In this document: positions 26,835 through 35,327 of the stretch, one piece after another
Layout: each line of letters opens with the position of its first letter
Numbering within the stretch: the stretch's first letter is position 1
Assembly (NCBI RefSeq): GCF_000020125.1
Contig: NC_010681.1
Span: 434,001 to 498,000, forward strand
Length of the DNA stretch: 64,000 bases
Reading direction: 5' to 3'
Origin: Paraburkholderia phytofirmans PsJN
GTDB taxonomy: Bacteria; Pseudomonadota; Gammaproteobacteria; Burkholderiales; Burkholderiaceae
The notes under the pieces: model-generated
Database searches by the model: none
The model's input: only the letters and a program-made list of their open reading frames with translations
Told to the model about the DNA's origin: nothing
Made by a program: the position numbers and the translations under genes

Positions 26835-29273
26835 TTAGCTCGGCATGAAGATTCGCGCGTAGAAGTAGCCGTCCTGATCGTAGAAACCGCTGTACTTGTT
26901 AAGATCAGGCGAATGGGGATCCATGCGAACAAAGCCGGGAGGCGGAACGAACGTTGTCGGAGTCGGCTCCGGCTTCGGCGCCGGCGTCCGCTCCGGCTCC
27001 GGCGTCGGATTGACCGGCGGGATGAAGCCGCCGTTGTTGCGGTCGTTATCGCCGACGACACGAATTTCCGCGGAGATCGGCGCCGAGATCGTGCCGCCGA
27101 CATTCGACATCGACCCCGCCGTGCCGCGTACCGCCGCTTGCGACGTGATCGAGCCGTTGTCGTTCGTCAACTTGCCGCCGACGTCTATCTGCCCATCACG
27201 CCCCGCGGTGATCGTGCCGCCCGTATTGTCGAGGTCGCCGCGCGTATTGATCGACATCGCGTTGCCCGACGACAGCTTGCCGTTCAGGTTGGCGATCGTG
27301 CTGGCCTGTACGGATAGCGTGCCCTTCACCGCCTCGATGCTGCCGTTGCTGTTGTTCAGCGTCGTCCCGCCGATCTGCACGTTGTTCTGTGCGGTCAGCG
27401 TGCCGTTCGCGCCGTTCATGAACGTGTTCATCGCGTTGACGCGTGCATCGCCGTTCGAACTCAGCGTGCCGGTGTTCTCCACGTTGTCCGCGCGAATGTC
27501 GAGAAGCTGGCCGGCGTTCACCGTTGCGTTCTGGTTCGTGACGGTGCCTCCGTTCAGCGTTACCGTGCCACCTTTCACGCTGCCGCCCGACAGCATCAGA
27601 TTGTTGGATGCCAGCGTTGCCTGCGTCGTCGCGTCGATCGTGCCGCTATTCGTCAACGACTGGTCGGCGGTCATGCTGAGACTCGCCGCCGACATCTTGC
27701 CGCTGTTCAGCAGCGAGCCGCGGGTCGACAGGTTCATGGCATCACCGGCCGTGAGGGTGCCGCGATTGGTCAAGCTCAAGGCACCGTTGGCGTCCAACGA
27801 GCGCGCGCTGGCGATCAGGTCGTCGTTTGTTACATTGCCACCGCCGATCTGAACGTTGTCCTGCGCAGTCAGCGTGCCGTTGGCGCCGTTGGCGAACGTG
27901 CTCATCGCGTTGACATAGGCACCGCCACCCGAACTCAGCGTGCCTGCGTTGTCGATGTGGTCCGCGTTGATATTGAGGAATCGGCTCGCGTTCACCGCGT
28001 TGCTCTGGTTCGTGATGGTGCCGCCCCTCAAGGTCACATTTGCACTGTTCACGCTGCTATCGGCCGCAAGCGTCATGCTGTCGCCCGCCAGTTCCGCCTG
28101 TTGCGCAGCTTCGATTGTGCCGGTGTTAATCAGCGACCGGTCGCCACCCATGCGGATGCCGTTCGCGGCGACTTTGCCCGCGTTCGATAGCGTGTTGGCG
28201 ATCAGGCTCATGCTGTCGGCCGTGATCGTGCCGCGATTGGCGAGCGCCTGAGTAGCGTGAACGTCCATGCTGCCACTGGCGGCGATGGAGCCGTCGTTCG
28301 TCACGTTCGCGCCGTTGATCGCAGCGTTGCCTGCCGCCTTGATGCTCGCGGGCACAGCGATCGTGACGTCGCCGTTGGCACCGACGCTCAGGTTGCCGGT
28401 CAGTGAAGTCAGCGTGCCGTTGTCGCGCACGCCGACACCCGCTTCGGTGCCGAGCAGACGCACGGCGCCGTCGCCGTACATGCTTCCGAGCGACTGCACA
28501 TCGATCGCCACCTGCGGAGCGCTGCCCGTGCCGGCCTGAGCGAGCGCGGACTTCGACGCGTAATTGACGCGGTTGGCGCCAGCAATCGCATCGATCGATT
28601 TGCCTTGCACCTTGCCGTTGATCGTGATCGCACGCGCGATCAGATCGACCGCGCTCGTCGAGCCGTTCAGGCCGCCGCCGTCCACCGCAAGCGTGCCTTG
28701 CTTCACGTCGATCGTATCCAGCGAGCCGTCGCTTTTCAGCGTCGGCGTGCCGGTTGCCAACGTGACGCGCGGCGCGTTCAGGAAGCCGCAGCCCGAGCAC
28801 GTGATGCCTGCCGGGTTGGCGAGCACGAGATTGGCACTGTTGCCGGCGATCTCAGTGGTGCCGAGCAACTGCGACTGCGCGCCCGACGTAACCTGCATCA
28901 GGACCAGTTTCGCGCCCTGCTTGCCGAGCACGGAGTTTGCCTGGACCGTGCCGCCGATCTGCGTTTGCGCGGCCTGCGTGGCGTTGTTGATGATCACGCC
29001 GCCCGTGCCGACGTTGTAGTCCGAGAAGCGATTGCTCGACACACCTGCGGCATTAGGCGCAACGATATTGACGACCTGGGTGCCGTTGCTCGATGTGCCG
29101 ATCGTCGGGCGCGTGGCCGCGCCCGCGTCGGGGGTAATGGTCAGCTTTGCTTGCGCGCTTGCGACAAGCGGCTGCATGCCGAATGCGCACAACGCGGCAA
29201 ATGCGCTGGCGCGTGCGGCGAACCAGACCGTCCGGCTCTTGCTGTCAATGATACGAGGAGGAGTTTTCTGCAT
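26835..29273 (-). CDS. TpsA-family secreted filamentous haemagglutinin-like protein, short and toxin-less
   Basis: 812 aa. Long signal peptide (about residues 1-41, ending VASAQA). The two-partner-secretion domain at about 45-300 carries the hallmark LVLANPAGITCSGCGFLNAP (NPNGI-type motif plus Cys pair). It is followed by beta-helix repeats rich in G-T-L/N-T-G, including two ~158-residue copies (about 345-502 and 503-660). After a Pro/Glu-rich linker (residues ~752-778) it ends with NKYSGFYDQDGYFYARIF. There is no VENN motif, no CDI toxin module and no immunity gene nearby. Exported by the TpsB encoded just upstream in the same direction (52-base gap). Likely adhesin or biofilm protein. Confidence 0.9.
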   Translation of the reverse strand: MQKTPPRIIDSKSRTVWFAARASAFAALCAFGMQPLVASAQAKLTITPDAGAATRPTIGTSSNGTQVVNIVAPNAAGVSSNRFSDYNVGTGGVIINNATQAAQTQIGGTVQANSVLGKQGAKLVLMQVTSGAQSQLLGTTEIAGNSANLVLANPAGITCSGCGFLNAPRVTLATGTPTLKSDGSLDTIDVKQGTLAVDGGGLNGSTSAVDLIARAITINGKVQGKSIDAIAGANRVNYASKSALAQAGTGSAPQVAIDVQSLGSMYGDGAVRLLGTEAGVGVRDNGTLTSLTGNLSVGANGDVTIAVPASIKAAGNAAINGANVTNDGSIAASGSMDVHATQALANRGTITADSMSLIANTLSNAGKVAANGIRMGGDRSLINTGTIEAAQQAELAGDSMTLAADSSVNSANVTLRGGTITNQSNAVNASRFLNINADHIDNAGTLSSGGGAYVNAMSTFANGANGTLTAQDNVQIGGGNVTNDDLIASARSLDANGALSLTNRGTLTAGDAMNLSTRGSLLNSGKMSAASLSMTADQSLTNSGTIDATTQATLASNNLMLSGGSVKGGTVTLNGGTVTNQNATVNAGQLLDIRADNVENTGTLSSNGDARVNAMNTFMNGANGTLTAQNNVQIGGTTLNNSNGSIEAVKGTLSVQASTIANLNGKLSSGNAMSINTRGDLDNTGGTITAGRDGQIDVGGKLTNDNGSITSQAAVRGTAGSMSNVGGTISAPISAEIRVVGDNDRNNGGFIPPVNPTPEPERTPAPKPEPTPTTFVPPPGFVRMDPHSPDLNKYSGFYDQDGYFYARIFMPS

Positions 29274-29325
29274 GTTTTTTTTCTCTGAGATAACTAAGGT
29301 ACTGCTAACAAAAGGGGAAGCCCTT

Positions 29326-31038
29326 TCAGATCAGAGTGCTGATCTGCACAAGCACGGTGGGCGAACGACTTGGGAAACCGTTCGGCTTATGGAGCGGCCA
29401 GCCGACAGAGACGTCATAGTTGACGCCGGCCGACAGACGGTTCTTCGGCGCGAGGCTGCCTTTGACGCCCGCCACCATTCCCACCAGGGTGTTACCCGCC
29501 AGGTATCGCGTCGTCGGCCCGTTTACGCGGCCGGCGTCGAGCCCCGCGTATAAGGCTTGCACGCCGTAGGACGTCGGCGCGTACCAGTCGAGTTCGTTCG
29601 ATACGGTCCAGCCACCTTCGGCGGCAAGCGTCGCTTGTTGGTCGAAGCCGCGTACTGCGTAGCGTGTACCGATCGTAAAGTAGTCGGGCGCTGTCACCCG
29701 TGTGCGCGCGTTCTGCCTGTTCCAGATGAATTGGTAGGAGAACGGCTGATTGGCGAGGTGAAAGGGCGCCTGTACGGTAAGCGACGCTGTTTCGAGTTGC
29801 TCACGCCCGTTGAACGTGTCGTCGCCGACCACGTAGCCGGGCTGGCGAGAAATGCCCGGCAGCGTGTCGCGCCAGCCGAGCGACGCGTCCACCTGCACAC
29901 GCCCGAAATAATGTCGATGCGATGCGCCGACTTCGTAGCCGTACACGTCGCGATCCTGCACGCCGATCCATGTGTCGTTCACGTAGTTGTGATTCAACGC
30001 GCGATAGAAGCGCGCGCGCAGTTCGGTGCGCGATGTCGCGCCACGCTGCACGACGCCAGATAGCCTGATGCCCGCACCTTTCTGCTCGCCAGTGAACTGC
30101 GCGACGGCCGTCGGCAGCGCCTGCGTCTGCAGATAGCTTGCGCGGTATGCGTCGAGGGTGAGCATCGCGTAGCCGAACGGCACGCTGTACGAAGCGCTCG
30201 CCTGATTCGCGCCCTTGCCCGGTGCGCCGTGGTTCGCGTTCGTGAGGCCGGAAACTTGCAATTGATCGTACTGATAGAACGGCGAATCGATGGAGAGCGC
30301 GCCGAACAGTTCGTTCTTGCCAGTGGCATCCTGGCCCGCGTTGTCGTAGCCGGCCATGACGTGCCAGCGGCGTCCGGTGCCGGCATGCAGTACGACGTCG
30401 GATTCGCCTTCTGCTTGCCCCGGCGCGATGTCGAACCGCGCATCCGCCTGCGACGGCAATCGCCGGATGTTTTCCAGCGCCTGATCGATTGCGCGCTGGT
30501 TCAACAAAGCGCCTTGGCCCGACGGCAAAGCACGAGCGACATCGCCGATCGTATCGCCTTCACTGCGAATGGCGCCGATGCGGCCAGGCACGACATCGAG
30601 CTGCAGAGTGCCCGACGTCAGCGACTGCTCGGGCACTGTGACGCGCGTGGTGACGTAGCCGTAGTCGATGAGCTTGTTGGCGACGCTGTCCTGGACGAAC
30701 TTCAGGCCGTCGGCGCCGACGCACTGGCCCTCGACCGCTTCGACCAGACGATCGATGGCGCGAAACGGATTGTTCGTAATCCGGACTTTGCTGATCTCGA
30801 AGCATGGCGACTGCACGGGCAAATGCGCGAGATCGGCGGTTTCCTCACGCGACGCGTCCTCGCGCAGCACGTTGCCGAGCGTGCCGTTGGTCGCAGTCGC
30901 TTCGAGGCGCTGCTGTTGCGCGCGCAGCGTGTCACTGCCCGGTAAAACATTGATCAGCGACGCGTCGCCCTGGGCAAGCGACGGCAGGCTGTACAGCGCG
31001 AAAGAGGCGGCGGCGAGTGCGGTTTTGCTGTGCTGCAT
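29326..31038 (-). CDS. TpsB-family outer-membrane transporter (ShlB/FhaC/HecB type)
   Basis: 570 aa. Signal peptide ending about SLAQG, a Gln/Arg-rich helix (LRAQQQRLEA), two POTRA domains (CFEISKVRITNNPFRAIDRL, then YVTTRVTVPEQSLTSGTLQL), and a 16-strand barrel. The loop-6 motif is present as TRYAVRGFDQQ (VRGY/F). The C-terminus ends in ...TLI rather than the usual aromatic residue. It recognises the TPS domain of the partner and secretes it in a POTRA-dependent way. First gene of a two-gene operon with tpsA. Confidence 0.92.
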   Translation of the reverse strand: MQHSKTALAAASFALYSLPSLAQGDASLINVLPGSDTLRAQQQRLEATATNGTLGNVLREDASREETADLAHLPVQSPCFEISKVRITNNPFRAIDRLVEAVEGQCVGADGLKFVQDSVANKLIDYGYVTTRVTVPEQSLTSGTLQLDVVPGRIGAIRSEGDTIGDVARALPSGQGALLNQRAIDQALENIRRLPSQADARFDIAPGQAEGESDVVLHAGTGRRWHVMAGYDNAGQDATGKNELFGALSIDSPFYQYDQLQVSGLTNANHGAPGKGANQASASYSVPFGYAMLTLDAYRASYLQTQALPTAVAQFTGEQKGAGIRLSGVVQRGATSRTELRARFYRALNHNYVNDTWIGVQDRDVYGYEVGASHRHYFGRVQVDASLGWRDTLPGISRQPGYVVGDDTFNGREQLETASLTVQAPFHLANQPFSYQFIWNRQNARTRVTAPDYFTIGTRYAVRGFDQQATLAAEGGWTVSNELDWYAPTSYGVQALYAGLDAGRVNGPTTRYLAGNTLVGMVAGVKGSLAPKNRLSAGVNYDVSVGWPLHKPNGFPSRSPTVLVQISTLI

Positions 31039-31160
31039 TGCGTCGTGGTGGTCGTGCGAAGCGGCGCAGCATAAGTCGTATGCTTTTAGAAATCCAGTAA
31101 AAGCATTTTGAAATCCTTATCTCTTTTTTGTTTTTTCTCTTCTTAACACTTGCGCCGTTT

Positions 31161-32120
31161 TTATGGACGACTGTGCGTTGCGACGGGCGCCTCGTCGAGA
31201 GGCGCGATCTCGTTGAAATGCGCGTAGTCGATATGGCTCACGCCGTCTTTCTCGGTCATGATGTCGACGAAACGGTGCTGCCAGTAAATCTGATCGCACG
31301 ACCACGTGTGGCGCGCCTGCATGGTTTGCGAGGTCGACTCGTCGACGCCTTCAAGGGTGAGCAGCAGCAACACGTCGCGGTTCCTGAGCGTTTCGGCGGT
31401 TTCGCCAAACAGCGGGCTGGTTTCGTCGACGATATGCATGACCGTCCAGCCCAGCTTGAACACCGGATGTTGATCGCGAACCAGCGTCAGGTCATAGAGT
31501 TTGCGCAACGTGAAGCCTTCGAGCGTGGTCTCCGTACGCAGTATGCGCAGTCGTGCGCGGGCCTCGGCGATCACGTTGCGGCGTGCGTTGGCCGAGCGCA
31601 CCATGAGTGTCATGCGGCCGTCGAGCGGCCTGATCACCGCGTAACGGGCAAAGATGATCTTGGCGTGCGGACGAGAGAAGCGCGCGAAAATGAGTCCGGT
31701 CGCCAACGCGATGCTGGACATGCCGACGAAAATTTCCAGCGTGGCGATCCAGTGCGCGTAGACGGTTTGCGGATGCATGTCGCCATATCCGACCGTGGCG
31801 AGCGTCTCGACGCTGAAGAAAAACGCGCCGCCAAAACCGGCTGGAAACTGATTGGCGATCGGCGCGTCGCCCAACATGTAGAGCGCGGCAAACGTGGTGT
31901 TGAGCAGCAGGAACAAGACCGCGAGCGATACGAAAAAAACCGGCCAGCGAACCATGAGGGCGCGGTGATAGAGGTCCTGCCAGAGCGGCGTCGGCGTGCC
32001 ATGCTCGATGACCACGCGCTCGTCCAGACGGAATTCGCGGCTGCCTACCGGTCGGCGCGCCGATGCGCGTGCTTCGGCGTCGCCGAAGCCGGAAGGACGG
32101 TCTGATGATTCAGTCGCCAT
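31161..32120 (-). CDS. KirBac-type inward-rectifier potassium channel
   Basis: 319 aa. An N-terminal cytoplasmic stretch with a slide helix (PLWQDLYHRALMVRWP), TM1 (VFFVSLAVLFLLLNTTFAALY), pore helix and selectivity filter TVGYGDMHPQ, TM2 (WIATLEIFVGMSSIALATGLIFARF), then an immunoglobulin-like C-terminal domain. Length and layout match KirBac1.1, first characterised from Burkholderia. Expected function is K+ flux across the inner membrane, possibly gated by phospholipid and pH. The start at 32120 leaves a typical ~60-residue N-terminus. Confidence 0.94.
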   Translation of the reverse strand: MATESSDRPSGFGDAEARASARRPVGSREFRLDERVVIEHGTPTPLWQDLYHRALMVRWPVFFVSLAVLFLLLNTTFAALYMLGDAPIANQFPAGFGGAFFFSVETLATVGYGDMHPQTVYAHWIATLEIFVGMSSIALATGLIFARFSRPHAKIIFARYAVIRPLDGRMTLMVRSANARRNVIAEARARLRILRTETTLEGFTLRKLYDLTLVRDQHPVFKLGWTVMHIVDETSPLFGETAETLRNRDVLLLLTLEGVDESTSQTMQARHTWSCDQIYWQHRFVDIMTEKDGVSHIDYAHFNEIAPLDEAPVATHSRP

Positions 32121-32451
32121 CGCGGGCTCGTGGAAGTTAAATCGGCCAAAGCGTAGCACGCCGCCTTCGCCGTGGAAGCCGATTTTGAGCTTGCCGTGCG
32201 GTTGCGCAAATGTGCGTTATCGCCGCGTGGGCGGTGTGTGTTCGCCGTGCTCCGTCGCGCGTTCCGTCCTGCGCTTGTCGCGTACCGCGGCGGATCGCCG
32301 CCGATATGCGCGGGCGAACGGTCGACACGCCGCAGTTCGGCGTGAACGGCAGCGCATGCATGCATGCAAGCCGGCTGGCGTCGCCAACTGACGCTGCACA
32401 CAAACCCCACCGTCGCCAAAGAAACGCAGGCGCCGTTCGTGCACTTCAAAC
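32121..32451. other. Intergenic upstream of the Kir channel gene
   Basis: About 330 bases. Several overlapping open frames occur on both strands, but none has a ribosome binding site or recognisable composition. Nothing supported. Confidence 0.5.
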
Positions 32452-32697
32452 TTACGGAAACGCTCGCGGCTTAGGAATGCCCGCGCCGTGTTCGATATCG
32501 TCGACAGCTTGCTGATGAGCCGCCGCGACCGCTTCGGTTTCGTCGCCGTAGCCGTTGTCGCCGCCTACCGTCGTCCAGGATTTGACGGCTTTCTCGCGAT
32601 GGCGGATCTCGTATTCCGCGTCCCAGCGGGCACCGTTGAGTTCGAGCGGGCGGACGTGAATCGAATACACGCCGTAGAGAAAGAGCTGTTCAGCCAT
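32452..32697 (-). CDS. Small conserved-looking protein of unknown function
   Basis: 81 aa, with GGAGG correctly spaced before the ATG at 32697. The sequence begins AEQLFLYGVYSIHVRPLELN and contains WDAEYEIRHREKAVKSW, an alternating pattern suggesting a small beta-rich fold, followed by an acidic helix (ETEAVAAAHQQAVDDIEHG). No signal or membrane segment. I do not recognise the family. It is followed by no terminator I could see. It resembles in style the next small gene (same strand, 80 bases upstream) and both may be stress-related. Confidence 0.7.
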   Translation of the reverse strand: MAEQLFLYGVYSIHVRPLELNGARWDAEYEIRHREKAVKSWTTVGGDNGYGDETEAVAAAHQQAVDDIEHGAGIPKPRAFP

Positions 32698-32777
32698 GAC
32701 CGCCTCCGGCCGGTTGGTTCGGGATGGCGCGGCGCGAATGCAAACGAAAACGCGAATGACGCGGCGCCGGTTGCTGC

Positions 32778-33008
32778 CTAAAGTTCGATTTCTCCGAGGA
32801 TGCGATGAGCAAGCGCTTTGGCTTCCTCGAGCGCTTCTTCAGGCGTCGACGAAGTGGCCTCGACTTCGTAGAGCGTGGTTTCCTGATCGGCGGTGGCGTC
32901 GCCTTCGTCGCGCGAGAGGGTGACCACGCCCTGCCAGGTGTCTTTTTCTACTTCTCTTGTCGAGGCAGTGGCCGTGTAAATGCCTTTGGTGTAGGTGATG
33001 TCGTCCAT
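32778..33008 (-). CDS. Small conserved-looking protein of unknown function
   Basis: 76 aa, GGAGAG seven bases before the ATG at 33008. Acidic (MDDITYTKGIYTAT, RDEGDATADQETTL, SSTPEEALEEAKALAHRIL). It shows an N-terminal beta pattern then an amphipathic C-terminal helix, the same architecture as the neighbouring 81-aa protein. Together they may be paralogues or partners. No function can be assigned. Confidence 0.7.
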   Translation of the reverse strand: MDDITYTKGIYTATASTREVEKDTWQGVVTLSRDEGDATADQETTLYEVEATSSTPEEALEEAKALAHRILGEIEL

Positions 33009-33129
33009 GGCGTCTCTCCGTCTTCCAAAGGTTTCGGTTTTTTCATCCTAGCACGATGATGGAGCTTCCGTTCTCCGTCCCGACGGCGCTCCACGACAGT
33101 GACAATGCGCGCCGCAAAAGGCAACAGAA

Positions 33130-34047
33130 TTACAGCAGCGCGACCACCTCATCGAGCGACGGCGCGTGCGCGCCGGCATGCCGGCAAGCGGCCGCGCCGG
33201 CGGCCAGCGCGAACGCAAGGTGCTCTGGCCATGCCCGCTGCGGCGCGGTCATCAGGCTGAACAGCAAGCCGCCGATCGATGCATCGCCCGCGCCGACCGT
33301 ATCGACCACCTCGACGCGCGGCGGCCGCGCCTCGGTCACCATGGCGCCGTCGATCAGCACGGCGGTCTCCGGTCCGCGCGTCACCAGCACGGTTGCCGCC
33401 GGATTCATGGCCCGCAACTGTGCGAGTGCGCCGGCTTCGTCGTCGGTCTTGAAGATCAGGCGCAAGTCTTCGTCGGACACCTTGATCAGATCGGCGAGCG
33501 CGGCCATTTTTCGCAACGTGGGTTCGTAGCCGTGCTCCATCAGATTCCGGTAGTTCGGATCGAAACTGATCTTCACGCCTTGCGAACGCAGCTCGGCCGC
33601 GAGCGTGGCGAGCGTGTTGCCGATGGGCTGCCGCACGAGGCTGATACAACCGAAATGCGCCCATTTCACCTGACCCATCCAGCCCGCCGGCAGTTGTGCC
33701 GGATCGAAGGCCAGATCGGCGCTGTTCTCGCCCATGAAGAAGTACGCGGGCGGATGCGTCTGGTGGACGATCGCCAGCAAGGGCGGCCGCTCCACGCGCT
33801 GCATGAAGCGCATGTCGAGCCCGGCCGCGACGCTGGCGTTCCACAACTCATCGGAGAAATTATCGACGCCTAGCGACCCTGCGCACGCGGTCGGCAGACC
33901 AAGCCGCGCGACGCAGCGCGCCACGTTCCAGCCGGCGCCCCCAGGACGCGAGAGCCATTGTGACGCGCCGGTGCGCACGAGATCGGTGAGGATGTCGCCG
34001 GCCGAGACGAAGAAGGGGAATTCGTGGTTCGCGCTCTGATTGCTCAT
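33130..34047 (-). CDS. PfkB-family carbohydrate kinase (probable fructokinase)
   Basis: 305 aa. Ribokinase fold: N-terminal RPGGAGWNVARCVARLGLPTACAGSLG (PfkB signature 1) and C-terminal VEVVDTVGAGDASIGGLLFS (signature 2 with the catalytic Asp in GAGD). The frame continues upstream to 34614 but conservation begins at 34047. The start overlaps the stop of the upstream AGE-family isomerase by four bases (ATGA), and that gene likewise overlaps lacI. Coupled to a mannose/fructose isomerase, fructose is the most likely substrate, giving fructose 6-phosphate. This assignment is inferred from context. Confidence 0.88.
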   Translation of the reverse strand: MSNQSANHEFPFFVSAGDILTDLVRTGASQWLSRPGGAGWNVARCVARLGLPTACAGSLGVDNFSDELWNASVAAGLDMRFMQRVERPPLLAIVHQTHPPAYFFMGENSADLAFDPAQLPAGWMGQVKWAHFGCISLVRQPIGNTLATLAAELRSQGVKISFDPNYRNLMEHGYEPTLRKMAALADLIKVSDEDLRLIFKTDDEAGALAQLRAMNPAATVLVTRGPETAVLIDGAMVTEARPPRVEVVDTVGAGDASIGGLLFSLMTAPQRAWPEHLAFALAAGAAACRHAGAHAPSLDEVVALL

Positions 34048-35327
34048 TTTGTTTGCTCCGCGGATTCGGGCGCAGCGGCGGCCCCGTCGGGCAGCGCGTG
34101 GGCCAGTACTTCGTAGCACGCGCCCATGGTGTGATAGTCGGTCTTGCCGGCCGGGCTCTTTTCGTCGCTGTATTTGCGGTTGTCGCACGTGAGGATGCGA
34201 TACCACGCGCCATACTCGTGATCGACGAAATGCGCCCAGCTGTAGCGCCAGATCTCGTCGTACCAGTCCCAGAAGCGTTCGTTGCCGGTGCGCTTGCCGA
34301 GCAGCGCGGCCGTCGCGAAGGTTTCCGCCTGGACCCAGAAATACTTGTCGTGGTCGCACACGGTGCCGTCGGGGCCGAAGCCGTAGTAGAGGCCGCCGTG
34401 GTCTTCGTCCCACGCGTGGGCCATGGCGGCGTCGAACAGTTCGATGGCGCGCGGCAGCAGCCACGGCAACGGACGGAAGCGCTCGAGAATCAGCAGCAGC
34501 TTCGCCCATTCGGTTTGATGCCCAGGCTGGAAGCCCCACGGCCGGAAGATGTTCGAGCTGTCTTCCTCGTTGTAGTGCCAGTCGACCGACCAGTCCGCGT
34601 GAAAGTGCTCCCACACCAGACCCTGCGACAGCTTCGCCTGGCGCAGCGTGATATTCGACGCCACCCGCTCGGCGCGATCCAGATAGACGAGATGCCGGGT
34701 CGCTTCGTGCGCGGCCAGCAGCGCCTCGGTGGTGTGCATGTTCGCGTTCTGGCCGCGGTACGAACTAACCCGCCAGTCGGGCGACGCTTCGTCGGCGTAG
34801 AGGCCAGCGGCGGCGTCCCAGAAGCGGTGTTCCATCAGCTCGAAGGTCGCGCCGATCATCGGCTTGGCTTCTTCGATGCCGGCCATCGCCGCATGCGAAT
34901 AGGCGAGCAGGACGAACGCGAGGCCGTAGCAGTGGCGCGTCGCGTCGAGCGTGCGCTTCTTGCCGTCGCGCCATTCGATCTCCCAGTCGTAGCCTTCGTG
35001 CTGGGCGTCCCAATGCGCTTCGCGCAGGAATCGCAAGCCGTGGCGCGCGTATTCCAGATGCTGCGGGTCGCCGAACTGGCGATACGCCATCGCGTAGTTG
35101 AAGACGTAGCGGCAACTGCTCACCAGATGCCGCGTGGTTTTGTCGTAGACCGAACCGTCGTCGCGGAAGAAATGGAAAAAGCCGCCGCTCGGGTCGAACA
35201 CGTTCGGCGCGTAGAAACGCAGCGTGTCCTGCACATGCGAGAGCAGAAAGTCGCGCGAGCGGAAGCTCTCGACGGGCGGCGCCGCAGCGGCGCCGTTGGC
35301 GGGGTGAAGCGGATCGGATTGCGTCAT
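34044..35327 (-). CDS. AGE-family sugar isomerase, probable D-mannose isomerase (YihS/ManI-like)
   Basis: 427 aa (alpha6/alpha6 barrel). Family residues are recognisable: FRDDGSVYDKTTRHLVSSCR, RHCYGLAFVLLAYSHA, YRGQNANMHTTEALL, then FRPWGFQPGHQTEWAKLLL with the catalytic His, and KTDYHTMGACYEV. The HTTE..RPWGFQPGHQ pattern is that of mannose isomerases and YihS rather than N-acyl-glucosamine epimerases. The likely reaction is D-mannose to D-fructose. The middle gene of a lacI-AGE-pfkB operon, with ATGA overlaps on both sides. Confidence 0.88.
   Translation of the reverse strand: MTQSDPLHPANGAAAAPPVESFRSRDFLLSHVQDTLRFYAPNVFDPSGGFFHFFRDDGSVYDKTTRHLVSSCRYVFNYAMAYRQFGDPQHLEYARHGLRFLREAHWDAQHEGYDWEIEWRDGKKRTLDATRHCYGLAFVLLAYSHAAMAGIEEAKPMIGATFELMEHRFWDAAAGLYADEASPDWRVSSYRGQNANMHTTEALLAAHEATRHLVYLDRAERVASNITLRQAKLSQGLVWEHFHADWSVDWHYNEEDSSNIFRPWGFQPGHQTEWAKLLLILERFRPLPWLLPRAIELFDAAMAHAWDEDHGGLYYGFGPDGTVCDHDKYFWVQAETFATAALLGKRTGNERFWDWYDEIWRYSWAHFVDHEYGAWYRILTCDNRKYSDEKSPAGKTDYHTMGACYEVLAHALPDGAAAAPESAEQTK

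Noticed and set aside
26835..29273. Contact-dependent inhibition (CdiA) protein
   Set aside because: Too short, no VENN motif, no C-terminal toxin and no small immunity gene next to it.
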